From: Stutzerimonas kunmingensis
Lineage (GTDB): Bacteria > Pseudomonadota > Gammaproteobacteria > Pseudomonadales > Pseudomonadaceae
DNA: 64,000 nucleotides
Direction of reading: 5' to 3'
Assembly: GCF_014764705.1 (NCBI RefSeq)
Contig: NZ_JACXXG010000019.1
Coordinates: 21,895-85,894, forward strand
Shown here: piece after piece, positions 36,193-51,959 of the stretch
Layout: each line of letters begins with the position of its first letter
Position numbering within the stretch: the first letter of the stretch is position 1
Position numbers and translations under genes: made by a program
The notes under the pieces: model-generated
What the model was told of the DNA's origin: nothing
The model's input: only the letters and a program-made list of their open reading frames with translations
Databases searched by the model: none

Positions 36193-37440
36193 TTAAAAAT
36201 TGCCCTGGATCCAGCCCTTGAGCCGGTCCAGAACAGACGTCTTTGGTTCGTCGGCGAAACTGCCGATGCCAGACACGGGAATGCCGTCGGCCTGCTTTTG
36301 CAGTCCGTACAGCAACAGGCCCACGCCCGTTGAATAGATGGGGTTGCGTACTACGTCGCTCAGTCCCTTGACGCTATGCGGCACGCCCAGGCGCACCGGC
36401 ATGTGAAAGATTTCCTCGGCCAGGTCGACGGCTCCTTCCATCTTCGCTGTACCGCCTGTGAGAACGATCCCGGCCGGGATCAGATCCTCGTATCCGCTAC
36501 GACGCAGCTCGGCCTGGATCAGGGTGAACAGCTCGTCATAGCGCGGCTCGACCACCTCTGCCAGAGCCTGCCGCGAGAGTTCGCGCGGTGGACGATCGCC
36601 GACGCTGGGAACCTTGATGGTCTCGCCTGCACCGGCCAGCTTGGCCAACGCGCAAGCATAACGAATCTTGATCTCTTCGGCATACTGGGTCGGCGTGCGT
36701 AATGCCATGGCGATGTCGTTGGTGACCTGATCGCCGGCGATCGGGATGACCGCGGTATGACGAATCGCGCCTTCGGTGAAAATGCAGATGTCGGTGGTGC
36801 CGCCGCCGATGTCCACCAGGCAGACGCCCAGCTCCTTTTCATCGTCGGTCAGTACCGCGTGTGCAGAGGCCAGTTGCTCCAGGATGATGTCATCCACTTC
36901 CAGGCCGCAGCGACGCACGCACTTCTCGACATTCTGCGCCGCATTCACCGCGCAGGTGACCACATGGACCTTGGCCTCGAGGCGCACGCCGGACATGCCC
37001 AGCGGTTCGCGCACACCTTCCTGGTTGTCGATCACGTAATCCTGCGGCAGCGTGTGCAGCACGCGCTGGTCCGCCGGGATTGCCACAGCCTGGGCGGCGT
37101 CAAGTACCCGCTCCAGGTCCGCGGCGCTGACTTCACGGTCGCGGATCGCAACGATGCCATGGGAGTTCAGGCTGCGAATGTGGTTGCCCGCCAGGCCGAC
37201 GAAGGCCGAATGGATGCGGCAGCCAGCCATCAGCTGAGCTTCTTCTATAGCGCGCTGAACCGACTGCACGGTGGATTCGATATTGACCACCACGCCCTTC
37301 TTCAACCCGCGCGAAGGATGGGTACCGATTCCCACGATTTCCAGCTCACCATCGGCGGTCACCTCACCTACCAGCGCCACCACCTTGGAGGTGCCGATGT
37401 CCAGGCCGACGATCATCTTGCCGCTTTGCACGCTCGACAT
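36193..37440 (-). CDS. ftsA: cell division protein FtsA
   Basis: A 415-residue actin-like ATPase that anchors FtsZ polymers to the membrane. The ATP-binding opening VGLDIGTSKVVALVGE is at residues 11-26. The FtsA-specific 1C domain follows, and the C-terminal amphipathic helix KGWIQGNF attaches to the membrane. The start at 37440 (MSSVQSGKM) matches the usual Pseudomonas N-terminus; an ATG at 37449 would add three residues. It follows the ftsQ stop by about 12 bp, so ribosomes may pass directly from one to the next. Confidence 0.97.
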   Translation of the reverse strand: MSSVQSGKMIVGLDIGTSKVVALVGEVTADGELEIVGIGTHPSRGLKKGVVVNIESTVQSVQRAIEEAQLMAGCRIHSAFVGLAGNHIRSLNSHGIVAIRDREVSAADLERVLDAAQAVAIPADQRVLHTLPQDYVIDNQEGVREPLGMSGVRLEAKVHVVTCAVNAAQNVEKCVRRCGLEVDDIILEQLASAHAVLTDDEKELGVCLVDIGGGTTDICIFTEGAIRHTAVIPIAGDQVTNDIAMALRTPTQYAEEIKIRYACALAKLAGAGETIKVPSVGDRPPRELSRQALAEVVEPRYDELFTLIQAELRRSGYEDLIPAGIVLTGGTAKMEGAVDLAEEIFHMPVRLGVPHSVKGLSDVVRNPIYSTGVGLLLYGLQKQADGIPVSGIGSFADEPKTSVLDRLKGWIQGNF

Positions 37441-37452
37441 GTGTTTCATTCC

Positions 37453-38310
37453 TCAATTCTTCGCAGCGACGGTCGTATCCGTCACAGTCGGGACCGGCTC
37501 ATGCCAGGCGACGGCCAGGCCGTTCGCATAGCGCAGATCGATCCGTGCGATCTTCTCGCTTTCCTGCTCCAGCGCCTTTTGATAGATGGCGGTGAAGCGA
37601 CGCATTTTTTCTACAACCTGGTCCCGCCCCAGCAGCAACTCGACGCCCTGGTTGGTGGTCAGGAACCAGCTTCCACGCTCGCGCAGCTCCAGACGGGAAA
37701 TGGAGAATCCCAGCGGGCGCAGCATCTGGCTGAGTATCTGGTATTGCTGCATGACACGCTGTTGGGCCCGCTTCGGACCATATAAATGTGGCAAGTGTTC
37801 ATATCGGGTCAGGTCATCCGGCGAGAAAGCCTGCCCTTTATTGTTAAGCAATGCTTCACCCCCCCAGCGGGCAATCGGCAATTGCTCATCCAGCCGCACC
37901 ATCACCTGGTCCGGCCAGACGCGGCGGACTTCGACATGGGCGATCCACGGCATCTGTTCCAGTTGGTGGCGCATGCCGTTCAGATCAACCTTGAAGAAGC
38001 TCTGCTCGACGAAAGGCGCTATACGCTGCTGGACCGCCTCGCGACTCACATAGCCCAGTTCGCCCTGCACACTGACCTTGGCGATCGGCCGATCGGCATA
38101 GGGCAGCAGCCGCTCGCCCAGCTCGTAAAGCCCGACCGCCAACCCGACCAGTAGCACCGGCCAGACGAAACGCTTCAGCCCGGCGAGGCTCGGCTTCGGC
38201 AGGCGCTGCGACAGCGGCTGCGGTTGCACCAGGCGGCTCGCTCCCCGTTGCGCGGGCTTGCGCGAGGCGCGGCCGCTTCCGGGTTGCGAATGGCGCAGCG
38301 TGGCGATCAT
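37453..38310 (-). CDS. ftsQ: cell division protein FtsQ
   Basis: A 285-residue bitopic protein. A basic cytoplasmic tail (residues 1-45) leads into a membrane helix near 47-66, then a POTRA domain (starting [15 protein letters not shown]) and a beta domain in the periplasm. FtsQ links FtsA/FtsZ-stage assembly with FtsL-FtsB and FtsW-FtsI. It has usual length. The ATG at 38310 is preceded by GGGGAG and lies just 2 bp from the ddlB stop. Confidence 0.96.
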   Translation of the reverse strand: MIATLRHSQPGSGRASRKPAQRGASRLVQPQPLSQRLPKPSLAGLKRFVWPVLLVGLAVGLYELGERLLPYADRPIAKVSVQGELGYVSREAVQQRIAPFVEQSFFKVDLNGMRHQLEQMPWIAHVEVRRVWPDQVMVRLDEQLPIARWGGEALLNNKGQAFSPDDLTRYEHLPHLYGPKRAQQRVMQQYQILSQMLRPLGFSISRLELRERGSWFLTTNQGVELLLGRDQVVEKMRRFTAIYQKALEQESEKIARIDLRYANGLAVAWHEPVPTVTDTTVAAKN

Positions 38311-38312
38311 GG

Positions 38313-40703
<2,391 letters not shown>

Positions 40704-40711
<8 letters not shown>

Positions 40712-41774
40712 GGGCCACCTCCAGACAGATATCGACCACGCTGCGGGTGGCGTCGGGCCGGGCCAGACGGCGCGCGATGGCGCCCATGGCCTTGAGTTTT
40801 TCCGGCTGCATCATTACCTCGGTCAGCTGAGCGGCAAGCACGGCCGCATCAGTCTTGGCTTGCGGCAGAAGGACGGCAGCGCCCTCCTTCGCCAGATATT
40901 CGGCATTGCGTGTCTGGTGGTCGTCGATCGCATGGGGCAGCGGCACCAGAAAAGATGGCAACCCAGCTGCGGCCAGCTCGCAAACGGTGAGCGCTCCGGC
41001 ACGACAGATGACCAGATCGGCCCAGGCGTAGGCCCGCGCCATGTCCTTGATGAAGGGCGCGACTTCCGCCTCGACTCCGACCTCGGCATAACGCTGCGTG
41101 GTGATATCGGCGTGCTGCTTGCCGGCCTGATGAAACACCTGCGGCCGCACATCCGCCGGTACCTGGGCGAGCGCGGCGGGCAGCAGTTTGTTCAGCGGTT
41201 CGGCACCGAGACTGCCGCCCAGTACCAGGAGGCGCGGGCGACGATGCGCAAGGGCATCGCGGGGCGTCTCAAGGAACAGCTCCTCACGCACCGGATTGCC
41301 GGTGGTGCGGCGCTTGGCGCTGGCCTTGAAGGTTTCCGGGAAGGCTTCGCAGACGCGGCTGGAAAGCGGCGCGAGGCTACGATTGGCGGTCCCAGCGACG
41401 GCGTTCTGTTCGTGAATCACCAGGGGCACCCCGGCCAGCTTGGCAGCCAGTCCGCCCGGACCGGTAACGTAGCCGCCCATCCCCAGCACGCAGACCGGTT
41501 GCAGCTCGCGCACGATGCGACGCGCCTGGAAAAGCGAGCGAATCAACTGCAGCGGAGCCTTGATCAGCGAAACGATGCCCTTGCCGCGCAATCCGCTGAC
41601 CTGGATCAGATGCAGCGGCAGGCCAGCGGCGGGTACCAGCTCGTTCTCGATACCGCGCGGCGTGCCGAGCCAGTGCACGGAGTAGCCGCGGGCCTGGAAC
41701 TCACGAGCACAGGCGAGCGCCGGGAAAACGTGGCCACCGGTGCCGCCGGCCATGATCAGTACATTAGCGGCCAT
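40704..41774 (-). CDS. murG: undecaprenyldiphospho-muramoylpentapeptide GlcNAc transferase
   Basis: A 356-residue membrane-associated GT28 glycosyltransferase that converts lipid I to lipid II. The N-terminal [12 protein letters not shown] motif is near residues 11-22, and the C-terminal substrate-binding block [20 protein letters not shown] is clear. It has normal length. The start overlaps the end of ftsW by 11 bp. Confidence 0.98.
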
Positions 41775-42987
41775 GGGCGACCTCCTTGGCCGGCGGCTCG
41801 GCGAAATCGGCCTCGTCGAACTCGGTGTCCTCGCTGCCCAGCACGGTTCGGCTTTCCCATTCGATGCGCAGCAGCAGCGCCATGCTTGCGCAGGTCACCA
41901 CCAGCGAGCTGCCGCCATAACTGAGGAACGGCAGCGTCAGGCCCTTGGTTGGCAGCAGACCTACGTTTACTCCCACGTTGATCAGGAACTGTCCCAGCCA
42001 GAGGAACGCCATCCCCCAGGCCACATACGCCGCGAAGAACTGCCGGGCCTTCTCTGCCCACAGACCGATATACAGTGCGCGAACACCGACGAAGGCAAAC
42101 AGCGCGATGGTCACCAGTGCGCCGACCATGCCCAGCTCTTCGGCCAGTACGGAGAATACGAAGTCGGTATGCGCTTCGGGCAGGTAGAACTGCTTTTGCA
42201 CGCTATTACCCAGGCCGACGCCGAACCACTCCCCGCGGCCGAAGGCGATCAGCGCCTGGGTCAGCTGGTAGCCGGCGCCGTACTGATCAGCCCAAGGGTC
42301 GGTGAAAGTGATCAGGCGCTGGAGGCGGTATTCCTGGGTCTGCACCAACACCACCACGGCACCCACCGCGGCGATCACCAGCAGACTGAAGCGGATCATG
42401 CCAACACCACCGAGGAACAACATCGCCACTGCGGCGCCCATCATGACCACGGTCGCACCGAAATCGGGCTCCAGCAGCAGCAGGAACGCCATGGGCAGCA
42501 AGACCAGGAAGGGTTTGGCAAAGCCCCACATGCTTTCGCGAACTTCCTCTTGCCGGCGCACCAGATAGCCGGCCAGGTAGATCACCACGAAGACTTTCGC
42601 CAGCTCGGACGGCTGCACGTTGAAGGCGCCGAAACCGATCCAGCGCATCGAACCGTTCACTTCCCGGCCGATTCCCGGCAGCAGGACAAGGATCAGCAGG
42701 CCGAACGCCGCCAGCAGCAGCATCCAGTCCAGGCGTTGCCAGACCGACAGCGGTACCAGCAGCATCGCAATTCCCGCGCCGAGGCCCAGCGCCACATAAA
42801 CCAGATGGCGACTCATGTGATACAGCGGATTGCCGGCATTGACCGCCGCGACTTCGGACGACGCCGAAGTGATCATCACCAGACCCAGGCCAAGCAAAGC
42901 CAGACAACCGGCGAGCATGGGGAAGTCAAGATCCAGACCGCGGCGGCCGAACAAGGGCGAAGGAGCATGGCGCAGGAAGGCGAGCAT
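41764..42987 (-). CDS. ftsW: septal peptidoglycan polymerase FtsW (SEDS family)
   Basis: A 407-residue membrane protein of about ten helices. It polymerises lipid II together with FtsI at the septum. The SEDS pattern is visible in PSELAKVFVVIYLAGYLVRR, EPDFGATVVM and the C-terminal GLLPTKGLTLPFLSYGGSS. The ATG at 42987 overlaps the murD stop as TGATG; the longer in-frame upstream start at 43104 lies inside murD and is rejected. Confidence 0.97.
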   Translation of the reverse strand: MLAFLRHAPSPLFGRRGLDLDFPMLAGCLALLGLGLVMITSASSEVAAVNAGNPLYHMSRHLVYVALGLGAGIAMLLVPLSVWQRLDWMLLLAAFGLLILVLLPGIGREVNGSMRWIGFGAFNVQPSELAKVFVVIYLAGYLVRRQEEVRESMWGFAKPFLVLLPMAFLLLLEPDFGATVVMMGAAVAMLFLGGVGMIRFSLLVIAAVGAVVVLVQTQEYRLQRLITFTDPWADQYGAGYQLTQALIAFGRGEWFGVGLGNSVQKQFYLPEAHTDFVFSVLAEELGMVGALVTIALFAFVGVRALYIGLWAEKARQFFAAYVAWGMAFLWLGQFLINVGVNVGLLPTKGLTLPFLSYGGSSLVVTCASMALLLRIEWESRTVLGSEDTEFDEADFAEPPAKEVAHGR

Positions 42988-44330
42988 CAGTCGAGCGCCT
43001 CCACCGCAGCGGCGAACAGGCGACCGCGCTCTTCGAAATTCTTGAACATGTCCAGACTGGCACAGGCCGGCGACAGCAATACCGCATCGCCCGCTTCGGC
43101 ACACTCGGCGGCGCGCTGCACGGCTTCGCCCAGTGTTGCGACATGAACCAGGGTGGTGGCATCGGCCAGCGCATCCGCAAGGCGTTGCGCATCACGACCG
43201 AGCAGCACCACGGCACGGCAATAGCGTGCAATCGGCGCGCGCAGCGCGGAGAAGTCTGCGCCCTTGCCATCGCCACCGGCGATCAGCACCAGCTTGCCGT
43301 CGATATCCGCACCCAGTCCTTCGATCGCGGCCAGCGCGGCACCGACATTGGTGGCCTTGGAATCGTCGTAATAGCTGACGTCGCCACGCTGGCCAACCCA
43401 CTGGCAGCGATGCGGCAAACCGACGAACTGGCGCAACGTCTCCAGCATCGGCTCGAACGGCAGACCCACCGCGTGCCCCAGCGCCAGCGCTGCCAGAGCA
43501 TTGGACTGATTGTGCGCACCACGCATCTTCAGCTCGCGAACCGGCATCAGCGAATCGAACTGGAACGCCAAGTACTTCTCGCCTTTTTCCTCGAACAGCC
43601 CAAAGCCCTTGAAGTCCGGCTTGCCGAGGCCAAAGGTCCAAGTCGGCAGGTCATCCGCGACCAGCGGACGGCTGAGCCGGTCATCGCGATTGACCACCAC
43701 CTGACGCGCGCCGCGGAAAATTCGGTGTTTGGCCTGATGGTAGGCTGGCAGGCCGCTGTAGCGGTCCATATGGTCTTCGCTGATATTCAGGCAGGTCGCC
43801 ACTTCGGCATTGAGCTGCTCGGTGGTCTCCAGCTGAAAGCTGGACAGCTCCAGCACATAAAGCTCGACGTCGTCTGCCAGCAGATCGAGCGCCGGCGTGC
43901 CCAGGTTGCCACCAACCGCCACGGTGCGCCCTGCCGCCACGGCCATCTCGCCGACCAGCGTGGTCACGGTGCTCTTGGCGTTGGAGCCGGTGATCGCAAT
44001 GATCGGCGCCTTGGCTTCCCGGGCGAACAGCTCGATATCACCGGACAGCTTGACCCCACGCGCCGCCGCTTCCTGCAGCGCCGGCGTACTGATCGCCAGA
44101 CCCGGGCTTACCAGCAGCTCGCTGGCGGTGCAGAGAAACTCGACGTCCAGCTCGCCACAGCGCACTTGCACGTCTGGATACTCGGCCTTGAGCGTCGCCA
44201 ACTCCGGCGGGTTCACACGGGTATCAGCGACGGCAAACGGCAGCCCCCGGCGCGCCAGATGGCGAACCAGGGACATGCCGCTCTTGCCGAGGCCGACAAC
44301 GATGCGGAACTGGTCGGAAGCGATGAGCAC
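42987..44330 (-). CDS. murD: UDP-N-acetylmuramoylalanine--D-glutamate ligase
   Basis: A 447-residue ligase adding D-Glu. The ATP-binding motif appears as GSNAKS (residues 115-120) rather than the usual GTNGKS, a form common in Pseudomonas. The rest of the Mur-ligase signatures, such as NISEDHMDRY, are intact. The stop overlaps the ftsW start. It lies 6 bp downstream of mraY. Confidence 0.98.
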   Translation of the reverse strand: MLIASDQFRIVVGLGKSGMSLVRHLARRGLPFAVADTRVNPPELATLKAEYPDVQVRCGELDVEFLCTASELLVSPGLAISTPALQEAAARGVKLSGDIELFAREAKAPIIAITGSNAKSTVTTLVGEMAVAAGRTVAVGGNLGTPALDLLADDVELYVLELSSFQLETTEQLNAEVATCLNISEDHMDRYSGLPAYHQAKHRIFRGARQVVVNRDDRLSRPLVADDLPTWTFGLGKPDFKGFGLFEEKGEKYLAFQFDSLMPVRELKMRGAHNQSNALAALALGHAVGLPFEPMLETLRQFVGLPHRCQWVGQRGDVSYYDDSKATNVGAALAAIEGLGADIDGKLVLIAGGDGKGADFSALRAPIARYCRAVVLLGRDAQRLADALADATTLVHVATLGEAVQRAAECAEAGDAVLLSPACASLDMFKNFEERGRLFAAAVEALD

Positions 44331-44336
44331 TCTTGA

Positions 44337-45419
44337 TTACCTCAGTTTCAGGGTGGCAAGGCCGACGAGCACCAGGATCACAGTGATGATCCAGAAGCGC
44401 ACGATCACCCGGGGTTCGGGCCAGCCCTTGAGTTCGAAATGGTGATGGATCGGCGCCATGCGAAACACGCGCTTGCCAGTCAGCTTGAAGCTCGCCACCT
44501 GGATCATCACCGAGAGGGTTTCCATCACGAACACGCCGCCCATGATGAACAGCACCACTTCCTGGCGAACGATCACGGCGATGGTGCCCAGCGCCGCGCC
44601 GAGCGCCAGCGCGCCGACATCGCCCATGAACACCTGAGCCGGATAGGTGTTGAACCAGAGAAAGCCGAGGCCGGCACCGATCAGCGCGCCGCAGAAGACG
44701 ATCAGCTCGCCCGCACCCGGCACGTAAGGAATGAGCAGGTACTCGGCAAAATTCACGTTACCGGAGAGGTAGCAGAAGATGCCCAGACCGCCGCCGACCA
44801 TGACCGTTGGCATGATCGCCAGACCGTCGAGGCCGTCGGTCAGGTTGACTGCGTTGCTCGAGCCGACGATGACGAAGTAGCTCAACACGACAAAACCAAT
44901 CCCGAGTGGGATCTCGATGTGCTTCAGCAGCGGCAGAATCAGCGTGGTTTCGACCGGTGTCTGCGCAGTCATATAAAGGAAGACCGCGGCGCCGAGGCCA
45001 AAGACCGATTGCCAGAAATACTTCCAACGGCTTGGCAAGCCGCGGGAGTTCTTCTCGATCACCTTGCGATAGTCATCGACCCAGCCGATCGCGCCGAACA
45101 GCAAGGTCACCGCCAGCACCACCCAGACGTAGCGATTGGACAGATCGGCCCAGAGCAAGGTGCTGATGCTGATGGCGCTGAGGATCAGCGCACCACCCAT
45201 GGTCGGCGTGCCGGATTTGGACAGGTGCGACTGCGGACCGTCGGTACGCACGGACTGGCCAATCTGGCGCATCTGCAACGTACGGATCAGCCAAGGGCCC
45301 ATCCACAGCGACAGCACCAGCGCGGTGAGGACGCCGAGAATTCCACGCAGCGACAGGTACTGAAAGACCGCGAAGCCTTTGTGGAACTGTTGCAGATACT
45401 CGGCGAGCAGCAGCAGCAT
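44337..45419 (-). CDS. mraY: phospho-N-acetylmuramoyl-pentapeptide transferase
   Basis: A 360-residue polytopic enzyme that makes lipid I from UDP-MurNAc-pentapeptide and undecaprenyl phosphate. It carries the DDYRK motif in [13 protein letters not shown], the central [10 protein letters not shown] and the C-terminal MAPIHHHFE. Full length with about ten helices. Its start overlaps the stop of murF by one base. Confidence 0.98.
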   Translation of the reverse strand: MLLLLAEYLQQFHKGFAVFQYLSLRGILGVLTALVLSLWMGPWLIRTLQMRQIGQSVRTDGPQSHLSKSGTPTMGGALILSAISISTLLWADLSNRYVWVVLAVTLLFGAIGWVDDYRKVIEKNSRGLPSRWKYFWQSVFGLGAAVFLYMTAQTPVETTLILPLLKHIEIPLGIGFVVLSYFVIVGSSNAVNLTDGLDGLAIMPTVMVGGGLGIFCYLSGNVNFAEYLLIPYVPGAGELIVFCGALIGAGLGFLWFNTYPAQVFMGDVGALALGAALGTIAVIVRQEVVLFIMGGVFVMETLSVMIQVASFKLTGKRVFRMAPIHHHFELKGWPEPRVIVRFWIITVILVLVGLATLKLR

Positions 45420-46795
45420 CAGTGTTTCTCCATGGATGGCCCAGCGAGCACATCGACGACTTTGTCCATCGCCGCGCTGCGTGAGCCCTTGATCAGAATG
45501 GTGGTACCGCTGCCCTGTTCGGCTCGCAGGCTGTCGATAAGGCTGGCCTGGTCAGCGAAGTGCCGAGCGCCTGGACCGAATGCCTGAATTGCGTGGGCCA
45601 TCAGAGGCCCGACGGCATAAAGCGTGTCGATCTTGCCAGCGGCATAGGCGCCGACGTCACGATGGCCCTGCTCGGCCCACTCGCCCAGCTCGCCCATATC
45701 GCCAAGCACAAGGATGGTGCGACCGGCAAAGCTGGCCAGCACGTCGATGGCGGCGCAGATCGATGCCGGATTGGCGTTGTAGCTGTCGTCGATCAGGCGC
45801 ACACCGTTGGCCAGCATTTGCGCCACGGCTCGGCCTTTGACCGGTTGTAGGCTTTCCAGCCCCGCCACTACGGCCTCGGCCCCGATACCCAGCGCATAGG
45901 CTGCCGCGGCTGCCGCCAAGGCGTTGGCCACGTTATGCCGGCCCAGCAGATTGAGCTGGATACGGAGATTGCCCAGCGGGCCGGTCAGCACGAAATTGGG
46001 GCAACCGCGCTGGTCGTAGGCGATCGAACCGGCGGAGAAATCCACAAGGGGGTCATCCAGGCCGAACGATACGATGCGTTTGCCCGCAGCGCGCTCGGCC
46101 CAGATCGAATAGGCCTTGTCGTCACGGTTGAGCACGGCGGTGCCGGATGCGTTCAGGCCATCGAGAATCTCACCCTTGGCCTCGACGATCCTGTCCGGGC
46201 CACCGAACTCTCCGACGTGGGCGGTGCCCGCATTGGTAATTACGCTGACATCCGGGCGCACCAGATCGACGGTGTAGGCAATATCGCCGGGCCGCGAAGC
46301 GCCGAGTTCGATGACGGCGCTGCGATGACTGGTGCTCAACTCCAACAGCGTCAGTGGCGCACCCAAGTCATTGTTGAGGTTGCCGCGAGTGGCCAGTACG
46401 GCGTTCTGGCCATGGGCGCTGCGTAGAATGCTGGCGAGCATTTCCTTCACGCTGGTCTTGCCGCTGGAGCCGGTGATCGCTGCGACCGGACCGTTGAATG
46501 CGGCGCGATTGAGCGCGCCGAGCTGCCCAAGCGCCAACCGGGTATCGGCAACGACAAGCTGCGGCAGGCCTGCATCTGCAACTTCACGCTCGACCAGTGC
46601 TGCAACGGCGCCTTTGGCGGCGACGTCCGCCAGATAGGCATGACCATCGAAGCGTGGCCCGGTAAGCGCAATGAACAGCTGGCCAGGTTCGATGGCCCGG
46701 CTGTCTGTGCTGACGGCAGTGAAGCTGGCATCCGCTCCGACCAGGCGGCCAGACAGCGGTAGCTGCAATTCGCTCAGGCGCATCGACTCAAGCAT
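45419..46795 (-). CDS. murF: UDP-MurNAc-tripeptide--D-alanyl-D-alanine ligase
   Basis: A 458-residue ligase that adds D-Ala-D-Ala to complete the pentapeptide. The ATP-binding motif GSSGKTS lies at residues 109-115, and [22 protein letters not shown] and [14 protein letters not shown] segments match MurF. The start at 46795 has AAGG four bases upstream and overlaps the end of murE; the later ATG at 46783 lacks a site. The longer frame from 46912 is not supported. Confidence 0.96.
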   Translation of the reverse strand: MLESMRLSELQLPLSGRLVGADASFTAVSTDSRAIEPGQLFIALTGPRFDGHAYLADVAAKGAVAALVEREVADAGLPQLVVADTRLALGQLGALNRAAFNGPVAAITGSSGKTSVKEMLASILRSAHGQNAVLATRGNLNNDLGAPLTLLELSTSHRSAVIELGASRPGDIAYTVDLVRPDVSVITNAGTAHVGEFGGPDRIVEAKGEILDGLNASGTAVLNRDDKAYSIWAERAAGKRIVSFGLDDPLVDFSAGSIAYDQRGCPNFVLTGPLGNLRIQLNLLGRHNVANALAAAAAAYALGIGAEAVVAGLESLQPVKGRAVAQMLANGVRLIDDSYNANPASICAAIDVLASFAGRTILVLGDMGELGEWAEQGHRDVGAYAAGKIDTLYAVGPLMAHAIQAFGPGARHFADQASLIDSLRAEQGSGTTILIKGSRSAAMDKVVDVLAGPSMEKH

Positions 46796-48250
46796 TGGCC
46801 TTCTCCCAGACGGACAGCGCCCTGCAGGCTTCCTCGAGATCGGAGAACGGCAAGCGTTCGCCGCGAACTTCCTGATAGTCCTCGTGACCTTTGCCGGCCA
46901 GCACGACCACATCTTCCGCTCGCGCGGCCGCGATCAGACTGGCGATTGCCTGCGCGCGGCCATGGCTGAAAGTGACCGCCGCAGGATTGCTGAACCCCGA
47001 ACGAATACCCTCGAGAATCTGTTCCGGCGCCTCATTGCGCGGATTGTCATCGGTGACCACGACGCCGTCGGCCAGCCGCTCCGCGACTTCAGCCATCAGC
47101 GGGCGCTTGCCGGTATCACGATCACCGCCGCAACCGAACAGACAAAGCAGCCTGCCGCGCGCGTGTGGACGCAGCGCGGTGAGGACTTTCTCCAGCGCAT
47201 CGGGGGTGTGTGCGTAGTCGACCACGATCAGCGGATGGTCGCCGCCACCCAGCCGCTGCATGCGGCCGGCGGGGCCTTGCAGTTCAGGCAGCACGGCCAG
47301 GATTTCGTCCAGCGGATAGTCCATGCCAAGCAGGGCGCCGACGGCGGCCAATACATTGCTGACGTTGAAACGCCCGAGCAGCGGACTGCGCAACGAGCGC
47401 TCGCCCTGCGGCGTGATCAGCCGAGCATGAATGCCGTCGTCGTCGAGACGCGCTTCAGCGCAGAACAGGTAGGCCGCGGGGTCTTCCAGGCTGTAAGTGA
47501 TCAGGCGCGACTCGCGCTCCTCGCCGGCCAGCACGCGGCCAAAGGCATCGTCGAGGTTGATTACCCGACAGCTCAGCCCGGGCACCTCGAACAGGCGCGC
47601 CTTGGCAGCACCGTAAGCATCCATGCTGCCGTGGTAATCGAGGTGGTCACGCGACAGATTGGTGAACACGGCGACATCGAAATCCAGGGCCGCGACGCGC
47701 CCCTGATCGAGACCATGCGAGGACACTTCCATCGCTACCGCGCGAGCACCCTCTTGTTTGAGGTTCGCCAGTGTCGCCTGCACGCCGATGGCGTCTGGCG
47801 TGGTATGGCGTCCCAGTTCCAGCTGTCCGTGGAATCCAGTGCCAAGCGTGCCGATGATTCCGCAGGGTTCGCCGAGCCGATCGAGCGCCTGGGCAATCAG
47901 CTGGCTGACACTGGTCTTGCCGTTGGTTCCGGTCACACCGACCACACGCAGGCTGCGGCTGGGCTCGCCGTAGAAGCGGCCGGCAATCGCCGACAGCTGT
48001 TCTGCCAGATGCAGCACCGGAACCATGACTGCGTTGCCGGTCAGTGACTGGTCGAGGCCTTCTGCCTCATAAGCGACCGCGGCCGCGCCACGGGCGACGG
48101 CATCCTGTATGTGATCGCGACCATCGAACTGCAGACCCGGTACAGCGAGGAACAGGTCTCCGCCGCGAACCTTGCGACTGTCGAGTGTCAGCTCACGGAT
48201 CAGCACGTCGCTGCCGGCCTGAGGCAGCAGGTGATTCAATGGCATCGGCA

Positions 48251-48251
<1 letters not shown>
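46788..48251 (-). CDS. murE: UDP-MurNAc-L-alanyl-D-glutamate--2,6-diaminopimelate ligase
   Basis: A 487-residue ligase adding meso-diaminopimelate. ATP motif GTNGKTS is at residues 108-114. The DNPR box in TDDNPRNEAPEQ is the usual signature of meso-DAP specificity. It overlaps the start of murF and starts on TGATG with the ftsI stop, so the pathway genes are tightly coupled. Full family length. Confidence 0.98.
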
Positions 48252-50261
<2,010 letters not shown>

Positions 50262-50265
<4 letters not shown>

Positions 50266-51209
50266 CGCAGCTTCTCCGCCACGCGCATTACCGCACTGCG
50301 CGAACGCGGGTTGCCCTTGACCTCCGCATCGGACGCGTACTGCGGCTTGCCGACCAGCTTAAGGCGCGGCTCGAATGCCTTTGGAATGATGGGCAGGTCG
50401 CGCGGCAGCTTGTCCGCCTCGCCCTTGGCGTGGCGGCGCATGAACTGTTTGACGATGCGATCTTCCAGCGAATGAAAGCTGATGACCACCAGCCGGCCGC
50501 CCACTTCCAGTGCCTCCAGGGCTGCATCAAGGCCATGCTCCAGGTCGCCAAGCTCATTGTTGATGTAGATGCGCAGTCCCTGAAACGCACGAGTCGCCGG
50601 ATTCTTGCCCTTCTCCCAAGCGGGGTTGGCCTCAGTCAGGACCTTGGCGAGGTCGGCGGTACGCTCGAAAGGCGCCGCTTCGCGGCGCTGCACCACCGCA
50701 CGAGCCATGCGCTTGGCGAAGCGCTCTTCGCCATAATCCTTGAACACCCGGGCGATCTCATCTTCGTCGGCGTGCGCTATCCAATCGGCCGCACTGACGC
50801 CTCGGCTAGGATCCATGCGCATGTCCAGAGGACCGTCGTTAAGAAAACTGAAGCCGCGCTCGGGGTCGTCCAGCTGCGGTGACGAAACGCCCAGATCCAG
50901 CAAAACGCCACTGACGGTTCCGCTCCAGCCGCGCTGCGCCACCTCTTCGCCAAGTTCGGCAAAACTTCTCTGCACAACGACAAAGCGGCCGTCCTCGGCC
51001 GCCAGTGCTTGCCCCGTAGCGATGGCTAACGGATCCTTGTCGAATCCTAGCAATAGGCCATCAGGCCCAAGCTGCTGAAGCAATAGCCGGCTGTGACCAC
51101 CCCGCCCAAAGGTGCCATCCAGATAGCGTCCGTCCGGGCGCACGCTCAGCGCCGCGACGGCTTCGTCGAGCAACACGGTGATATGTCGCAAGCTGCTGAT
51201 CTGGTTCAC
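50262..51209 (-). CDS. rsmH: 16S rRNA (cytosine-1402 N4)-methyltransferase
   Basis: A 315-residue SAM-dependent methyltransferase that modifies C1402 of 16S rRNA. The N-terminal [13 protein letters not shown] opens the family pattern, with the SAM-binding [17 protein letters not shown] and the [18 protein letters not shown] block. The partner RsmI, which methylates the 2'-O of the same nucleotide, is encoded nearby. It overlaps the mraZ stop and the ftsL start. Confidence 0.97.
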
Positions 51210-51661
51210 AGGATTAGGTCACGTAGTTCTTCCGGCAGACCGCCGGGTTGCTTGATGGCCGCTAGGTCCGCGTCAGAAACCGCGTTCCAGTCGTCCTCGT
51301 TCCATAGTTGAAACTTGTTCAGTTGCCCTACCAACATCGCGCGCTTGTCCAGCCGGGCGTACTCACGAAGACGCGGCGGCACCACGACGCGCCCACTGCC
51401 ATCCATCTCCAGATCGACAGCATTACCAATCAGCAGGCGTTGCAGGCGGCGGGCCTCTTCACGCAAGGAGGGCAATTCGCGGAGCTTGGCTTCGATCAGC
51501 TCCCACTCGGGCAGGGGGTAAATGCACAAACAACGGTCCACGGCGTCGATCGTGATGATCAGCTGGCCGTCGCCACGGGAATTCAGCTCGTCGCGATACC
51601 GGCTGGGCATGGCTAGCCGGCCTTTGGCGTCGAGACTGATGGCGTTAGCTCCGCGAAACAC
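51206..51661 (-). CDS. mraZ: transcriptional regulator MraZ
   Basis: A 151-residue protein of two SpoVT-AbrB-like DNA-binding repeats ([23 protein letters not shown] and the second near [18 protein letters not shown]). It represses its own dcw operon in E. coli by binding repeats just upstream of mraZ, and matching repeats are seen here. It starts with GTG at 51661, after AGGGGAAG. It is the first gene of the cluster. Confidence 0.94.
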   Translation of the reverse strand: MFRGANAISLDAKGRLAMPSRYRDELNSRGDGQLIITIDAVDRCLCIYPLPEWELIEAKLRELPSLREEARRLQRLLIGNAVDLEMDGSGRVVVPPRLREYARLDKRAMLVGQLNKFQLWNEDDWNAVSDADLAAIKQPGGLPEELRDLIL

Positions 51662-51959
51662 GGCTGCGCTTCCCCTGAATTAGCTATCCATGCCCATATT
51701 TACCCACTTTCTGCCACTTCCTACCACTTGTGTGCACTATAGAAACGCAGCCGCCCCACCGTCAAGGCGAGCCAGACGGGAAAAAGCCTTACGGAGCGGC
51801 AATTTAGCGACGTTGAGAGGTAATTCGAGCGGAGAATGCGCAGAGGACTGGAAGCACCTTCAGAGACAACAGCGAGTTGCTCAACAAAGTTAAAGTACTT
51901 TGTTAAGAGCAAGAATGTTTCGGAATTAAAAACGGGGCATTACGAAGGAAGAAAGGAGG
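51662..51959. other. intergenic region between mraZ and rnpB
   Basis: About 300 bp containing the dcw promoter and MraZ operator and, nearer 51880-51950, an AT-rich stretch past the 3' end of RNase P RNA. The plus-strand frames covering it lack ribosome sites and overlap rnpB. Confidence 0.5.
51699..51738 (-). promoter_or_regulatory. MraZ-type operator upstream of the dcw cluster
   Basis: On the minus strand four 10-bp units follow in register: AGTGCACACA, AGTGGTAGGA, AGTGGCAGAA and AGTGGGTAAA. Three match a GTGG core with 10-bp spacing, like the TGGGN boxes MraZ binds in E. coli. The array ends about 38 bp before the mraZ start codon, where a repressor site is expected. Confidence 0.75.

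Noticed and set aside
35043..36221. Long plus-strand ORF of 392 codons across ftsZ
   Set aside because: It is a shadow frame of the high-GC ftsZ gene, with no ribosome site and no domain.
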